This document shows, piece by piece, positions 60,826-64,000 of a DNA stretch of 64,000 nucleotides. The translations under genes and the position numbers were made by a program. The first letter of the stretch is position 1. Each line of letters opens with the position of its first letter. The notes under the pieces are model-generated. The model had not been told where the DNA came from. It worked only from the letters and a program-made list of their open reading frames with translations, and did not search any database. This stretch comes from Bacteroidetes bacterium UBA3022. Lineage in GTDB: Bacteria > Bacteroidota > Bacteroidia > Chitinophagales > BACL12. Location: NCBI GenBank assembly GCA_002346225.1, contig DDYY01000071.1, positions 1 to 64,000 on the forward strand. The letters are read 5' to 3'.

Positions 60826-61062
60826 ATGCACATGAACACAACCCGCATCCATTTTTTACTTCCGGCGACTTTCATTGCTATGGTACTCCTCAATAGCTGT
60901 GAGAAGTGCAGCACCTGTTCCTACACCCTTACATCGTTCGGCACACAATCCACCTACGAAGAATCTTATTGCGGTGATAAAGATGAATTGGAAGAATTTG
61001 AAACCGGCTTTTCCGAAAATGCGCAACAACAGGGAGTGGTGGCAGCCTGCAGGCGCGATTGA
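60826..61062 (+). CDS. small cysteine-containing lipoprotein
   Basis: 78 residues from 60826, or 76 from the ATG at 60832. A lipoprotein signal ends with the lipobox LLNSC. The mature part starts CEKCSTCSYTL and has two more Cys, in EESYCGDK and VVAACRRD, which suggests disulfides. The rest is acidic (DKDELEEFETGF). I know similar short lipoproteins in Bacteroidota but no function. An ATG at 60814 lies too close to the -7 element to be the start. Confidence 0.7.
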   Translation: MHMNTTRIHFLLPATFIAMVLLNSCEKCSTCSYTLTSFGTQSTYEESYCGDKDELEEFETGFSENAQQQGVVAACRRD

Positions 61063-61156
61063 TCCTGCATCCACAATCCTGTACACCTGCGCTTACTTCT
61101 GCACATAACAATATTCACCCCCCTTTTTCCTTTGTTTATTTTTACCCCTACTTCAA

Positions 61157-63541
61157 ATGGCCAAGAGAAAGCAAAAAAATACGAAAGGAGAAAACCGCCT
61201 ACTGGAATTTCTGCGCGATGAAAGGGTGTCCAAAGTCACCGGTATACTGTTATTGCTCTCCTCGGTATTTCTGCTGGTAGCATTCATTTCCTACCTCTTT
61301 ACCTGGAGCAGTGATTTCGACCTGGTGCAGCAACACACGCTGCGCAGCATATTTCAGTCGGGTGCTTCATCCAGTAACCACCTCGGTAACCTGGGGGCCG
61401 CCATCGGACATATCTTTTTCTATAAGTGGTATGGCCTTGCCAGTTTTCTTTTTGTTGCCGCTGCTTTTATGCTGGGTTGCAACATCTTTTTCGGCAAATA
61501 CCTGTTTCCCCTGCGGCGAATGGTCATTCCCGGAATTTTCTTGCTGGTATGGATCAGCACATCACTGGGTTTTTACCTCTACCATGCACCCTTCCCCTGG
61601 GGCGGTCAGTTTGGCAAAGGCACAAGCGAACAACTGGAGGCTATTACGGGGAAAATCGGAACTGCCAGCATCCTGATTGTGGCCATGCTCATTTATCTCA
61701 TCGTGTTCCACAAATTAAGGCTGAACCTGCCCGAACGAAAAAGCAGTACCGAAGGCGCGCCGGAGGATGAGGACGGAGATACCGCCGTAGCTGCTGCTCC
61801 TATCTATACATCCGTGGAGGACCTTGCTCCATCTGAAAAAATAATTCCAGAACCTATACCGGTGGTGGATGAACAGCCGACAGATCCGATTCCGGCTGGT
61901 TTGGACTGGGAAGAACCGGAGACAGAAGAAAAGGAGCCTACAGTAAAGCCGCGCACACCGAAAGAAGAAGAAGAAGACCTGGAGTTGGAAATAGCGGAAG
62001 TGGTGGAAGAAAAAACCAACGAAAATGCGGTTAACACCAACTACGACCCTACCCTCGACTTACCGGATTATAAATATCCGGCGCTCGAGTTGCTGGAAGA
62101 CCACAAATCGGATGGTATTTCCATTAACACAGAGGAGCTGGAGCGCAACAAAGACCAGATCATTAATACCCTGAACAACTACAATATTCAGATTTCAAAA
62201 ATTAAGGCCACCATCGGCCCGACTGTCACCCTGTATGAGATTATTCCCGCAGCAGGTGTGCGGATTTCCAAGATTAAGAACCTGGAAGACGACATTGCGC
62301 TGAGTCTGGCTGCTCTTGGTATCCGCATCATAGCGCCTATACCCGGAAAAGGCACCATTGGTATTGAGGTGCCTAACGTGAACAAAGAAGTGGTGAGCAT
62401 GCGCTCCCAGATTGCGTCCGAAAAATTTCAGACGGCTAAGATGGATTTACCCATTTGCCTGGGAAAGACCATTTCCAGTGAAAACTACATCGCCGACCTT
62501 ACCAGAATGCCCCACCTGCTCATGGCCGGTGCCACCGGTCAGGGTAAGTCTGTAGGTATTAACAGCATTCTCATTTCCCTGCTGTACAAGAAGCATCCTT
62601 CCCAGCTCAAATTTGTGATGGTCGATCCGAAGAAAGTAGAGCTTAGCCTGTTCAGCGCTATCGAGAAGCACTTTCTTGCCAAGTTACCCGGAGAAGAAGA
62701 TGCCATCATCACCGACACCCGGAAAGTGGTCAATACGCTGAATGCGCTTTGCATTGAGATGGACACCCGCTACGAGTTACTCAAAAACGCGCAGGTGAGG
62801 AACATCAAGGAGTACAATGCCAAGTTCATGCGCAAGAAGCTCAATCCGAAGGAAGGCCACCTTTATCTTCCTTACATCGTGCTGGTCATTGATGAATTTG
62901 CCGACCTGATCATGACAGCCGGTAAAGAAGTGGAGATGCCCATCGCAAGGATTGCCCAGCTGGCCCGTGCAGTAGGTATCCACTGTATCATCGCCACCCA
63001 GCGCCCGAGCGTTAACATTATTACCGGTACCATCAAGGCCAACTTCCCCGCCCGCGTAGCCTTTAAGGTTGCCAGTAAGGTAGATAGCCGCACCATCCTC
63101 GATGGCAGTGGTGCCGATCAGCTGATTGGACGGGGCGATATGCTTCTCTCCATCGGCAGCGACGTCATCCGTTTGCAATGCCCATTTGTCGATACCCCTG
63201 AGGTGGAAGAGGTAGTTGCCCATATTGCCAAACAACCCTCCTACCCGGAAGCCTTCATGCTGCCTGAATATATTGATGAAAAGGAACTTAAGGAGAAATC
63301 TGACTTCGACGATGAAAGAGACGATCTCTTTGAAGAAGCTGCCAGGATTGTTGTACACCATCAGCAGGGAAGCACCTCTTTGTTGCAACGCCGCCTCAAA
63401 CTGGGATATAACCGCGCAGGCAGACTTATGGACCAGCTGGAAGCAGCCGGAGTAGTTGGACCGAACGCAGGGAGCAAGGCACGCGATGTGTTATTTAAGG
63501 ATGCAATGCATTTGGAACAGTTTTTGAATGAACTGCCGTGA
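61157..63541 (+). CDS. ftsK: DNA translocase FtsK/SpoIIIE
   Basis: 794 residues. Four N-terminal membrane helices (about 27-48, 77-108, 122-142 and 167-185), an acidic Pro/Glu linker (195-295), the alpha and beta motor domains with Walker A GATGQGKSVG (458-467) and Walker B LVIDEFADLIM, and the C-terminal winged-helix gamma domain (STSLLQRRLKLGYNRAGRLMDQ) that recognises KOPS-type sequences. It moves chromosome DNA at the division septum. Followed 46 bases later by lolA. Confidence 0.96.
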   Translation: MAKRKQKNTKGENRLLEFLRDERVSKVTGILLLLSSVFLLVAFISYLFTWSSDFDLVQQHTLRSIFQSGASSSNHLGNLGAAIGHIFFYKWYGLASFLFVAAAFMLGCNIFFGKYLFPLRRMVIPGIFLLVWISTSLGFYLYHAPFPWGGQFGKGTSEQLEAITGKIGTASILIVAMLIYLIVFHKLRLNLPERKSSTEGAPEDEDGDTAVAAAPIYTSVEDLAPSEKIIPEPIPVVDEQPTDPIPAGLDWEEPETEEKEPTVKPRTPKEEEEDLELEIAEVVEEKTNENAVNTNYDPTLDLPDYKYPALELLEDHKSDGISINTEELERNKDQIINTLNNYNIQISKIKATIGPTVTLYEIIPAAGVRISKIKNLEDDIALSLAALGIRIIAPIPGKGTIGIEVPNVNKEVVSMRSQIASEKFQTAKMDLPICLGKTISSENYIADLTRMPHLLMAGATGQGKSVGINSILISLLYKKHPSQLKFVMVDPKKVELSLFSAIEKHFLAKLPGEEDAIITDTRKVVNTLNALCIEMDTRYELLKNAQVRNIKEYNAKFMRKKLNPKEGHLYLPYIVLVIDEFADLIMTAGKEVEMPIARIAQLARAVGIHCIIATQRPSVNIITGTIKANFPARVAFKVASKVDSRTILDGSGADQLIGRGDMLLSIGSDVIRLQCPFVDTPEVEEVVAHIAKQPSYPEAFMLPEYIDEKELKEKSDFDDERDDLFEEAARIVVHHQQGSTSLLQRRLKLGYNRAGRLMDQLEAAGVVGPNAGSKARDVLFKDAMHLEQFLNELP

Positions 63542-63558
63542 TAATGACCTCGATGGTC

Positions 63559-63566
63559 TAAATTTG
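63559..63566 (+). promoter_or_regulatory. -7 element (TAAATTTG) for lolA
   Basis: TAAATTTG matches TAnnTTTG and ends 21 bases before the lolA ATG at 63588. Confidence 0.45.
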
Positions 63567-63587
63567 CTACCTGTAAACACGGAATAA

Positions 63588-64000
63588 ATGAAAAGATTTT
63601 GGGCTTCGGCCTTTTTGATGCTGGGAATGATAGGCATGGTTACTGCACAATCAGATGCCAATGCCGTCAAATTGCTGAAAAGTGTAAGTCAGAAATACGG
63701 TGCTTACAAGACCATGAGCATGGATGTGACGCTGACCATTGAAAACCTGGAGTCGAAAAACAAGGAAGAGCTGAAAGGAAAAGTAAAAATTAAGGGAAGC
63801 AAATTCAACCTCGATTTTTCTCAGCAAACGGTTATCTGCGACGGTAAGACCATGTGGATTTACCTGAAAGATGTCAATGAAGTGCAGGTGAGCAACTTCG
63901 ATCCCAAAGAAGAAATGTTCACCCCCGATAAAATTTTCAAACTGGCCGAAAAGGACTTCGGCTGCCTCATGGGTGAAAAAATGACCTCCAATGGGAAAAC
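63588..64000 (+). CDS. lolA: LolA-like outer-membrane lipoprotein carrier (3' end beyond window)
   Basis: The first 137 residues are present. A signal peptide (cleavage near VTAQ) is followed by AVKLLKSVSQKYGAYKTMSM and a beta-sheet series with VICDGKTMWIYLKDVNEVQV, matching Bacteroidota LolA-type chaperones. In the family this protein carries lipoproteins across the periplasm. A frequent neighbour of ftsK in this phylum. The gene continues beyond position 64000. Confidence 0.9.
   Translation, partial: MKRFWASAFLMLGMIGMVTAQSDANAVKLLKSVSQKYGAYKTMSMDVTLTIENLESKNKEELKGKVKIKGSKFNLDFSQQTVICDGKTMWIYLKDVNEVQVSNFDPKEEMFTPDKIFKLAEKDFGCLMGEKMTSNGK

Noticed and set aside
1..64000. Mobile elements, prophage or defence island
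   Set aside because: No transposase, integrase, toxin-antitoxin, restriction or Cas-type gene was recognised, and no inverted-repeat-flanked insertion was seen.

Overview
This 64 kb window is chromosomal DNA from a member of the Bacteroidota, probably of the Saprospiria/Chitinophagia type; the finer placement is a guess. The evidence is six secreted proteins with type IX secretion (T9SS) C-terminal signals (two type A, four type B/gliding-motility), a PorP/SprF protein, a PorE-like protein, many TAnnTTTG promoter elements, and Bacteroidota-type families (DUF2027-Smr, DUF2279, DUF4783, DUF6090). I see no insertion sequence, prophage, CRISPR array or rRNA. One tRNA, Ala(GGC), is present. Most of the window is ordinary core genome with short gaps.

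Layout. 1-7.3 kb: Smr protein, methyltransferase, DUF2279 protein, phosphohexomutase, an alpha/beta-hydrolase-fold protein lacking its catalytic Ser and His, Pcm, a lipoprotein, SmpB and a thioesterase. 7.4-15.6 kb: a TroABCD-type metal import operon with an extra outer-membrane protein gene and a permease fused to a DtxR-like domain, then a T9SS cargo gene and a separate MntR-like regulator; a DtxR/MntR-type palindrome precedes troA. 15.7-30.3 kb: pyruvate dehydrogenase E2, M16 protease, DnaX, TspO, a T9SS cyanophycinase-like protein, proline dehydrogenase, homogentisate and 4-hydroxyphenylpyruvate dioxygenases, a YbfF-like hydrolase, DUF58 protein and thioredoxin. 30.3-41.2 kb: DnaE and three tandem L-type-lectin T9SS adhesins. 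41.2-51.9 kb: CsaA, SUI1, a lipid kinase, an LtaS-like phosphotransferase, NadC, GpmI, an esterase remnant, small genes, an M20 peptidase, a D-cysteine desulfhydrase-like enzyme and tRNA-Ala. 52.1-59.9 kb: a tightly packed seven-gene run pruA - adhesin - sprF - porE-like - surE - small membrane protein - lpxB. 60-64 kb: CHAD protein, a Cys-containing lipoprotein, FtsK and the start of LolA.

The most notable points are the permease-DtxR fusion (analogous in architecture to chlamydial YtgCR) with an operator, a second regulator and an outer-membrane partner; the lectin adhesin array with an internal repeat expansion; the PorE-like protein whose usual OmpA domain appears replaced by a SPOR-like domain, in an operon with an adhesin and SprF; and a recurring TAnnTTTG-N4-start arrangement that predicts leaderless transcripts. 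None of these is proven to be a new system; all need database searches that could not be run here.
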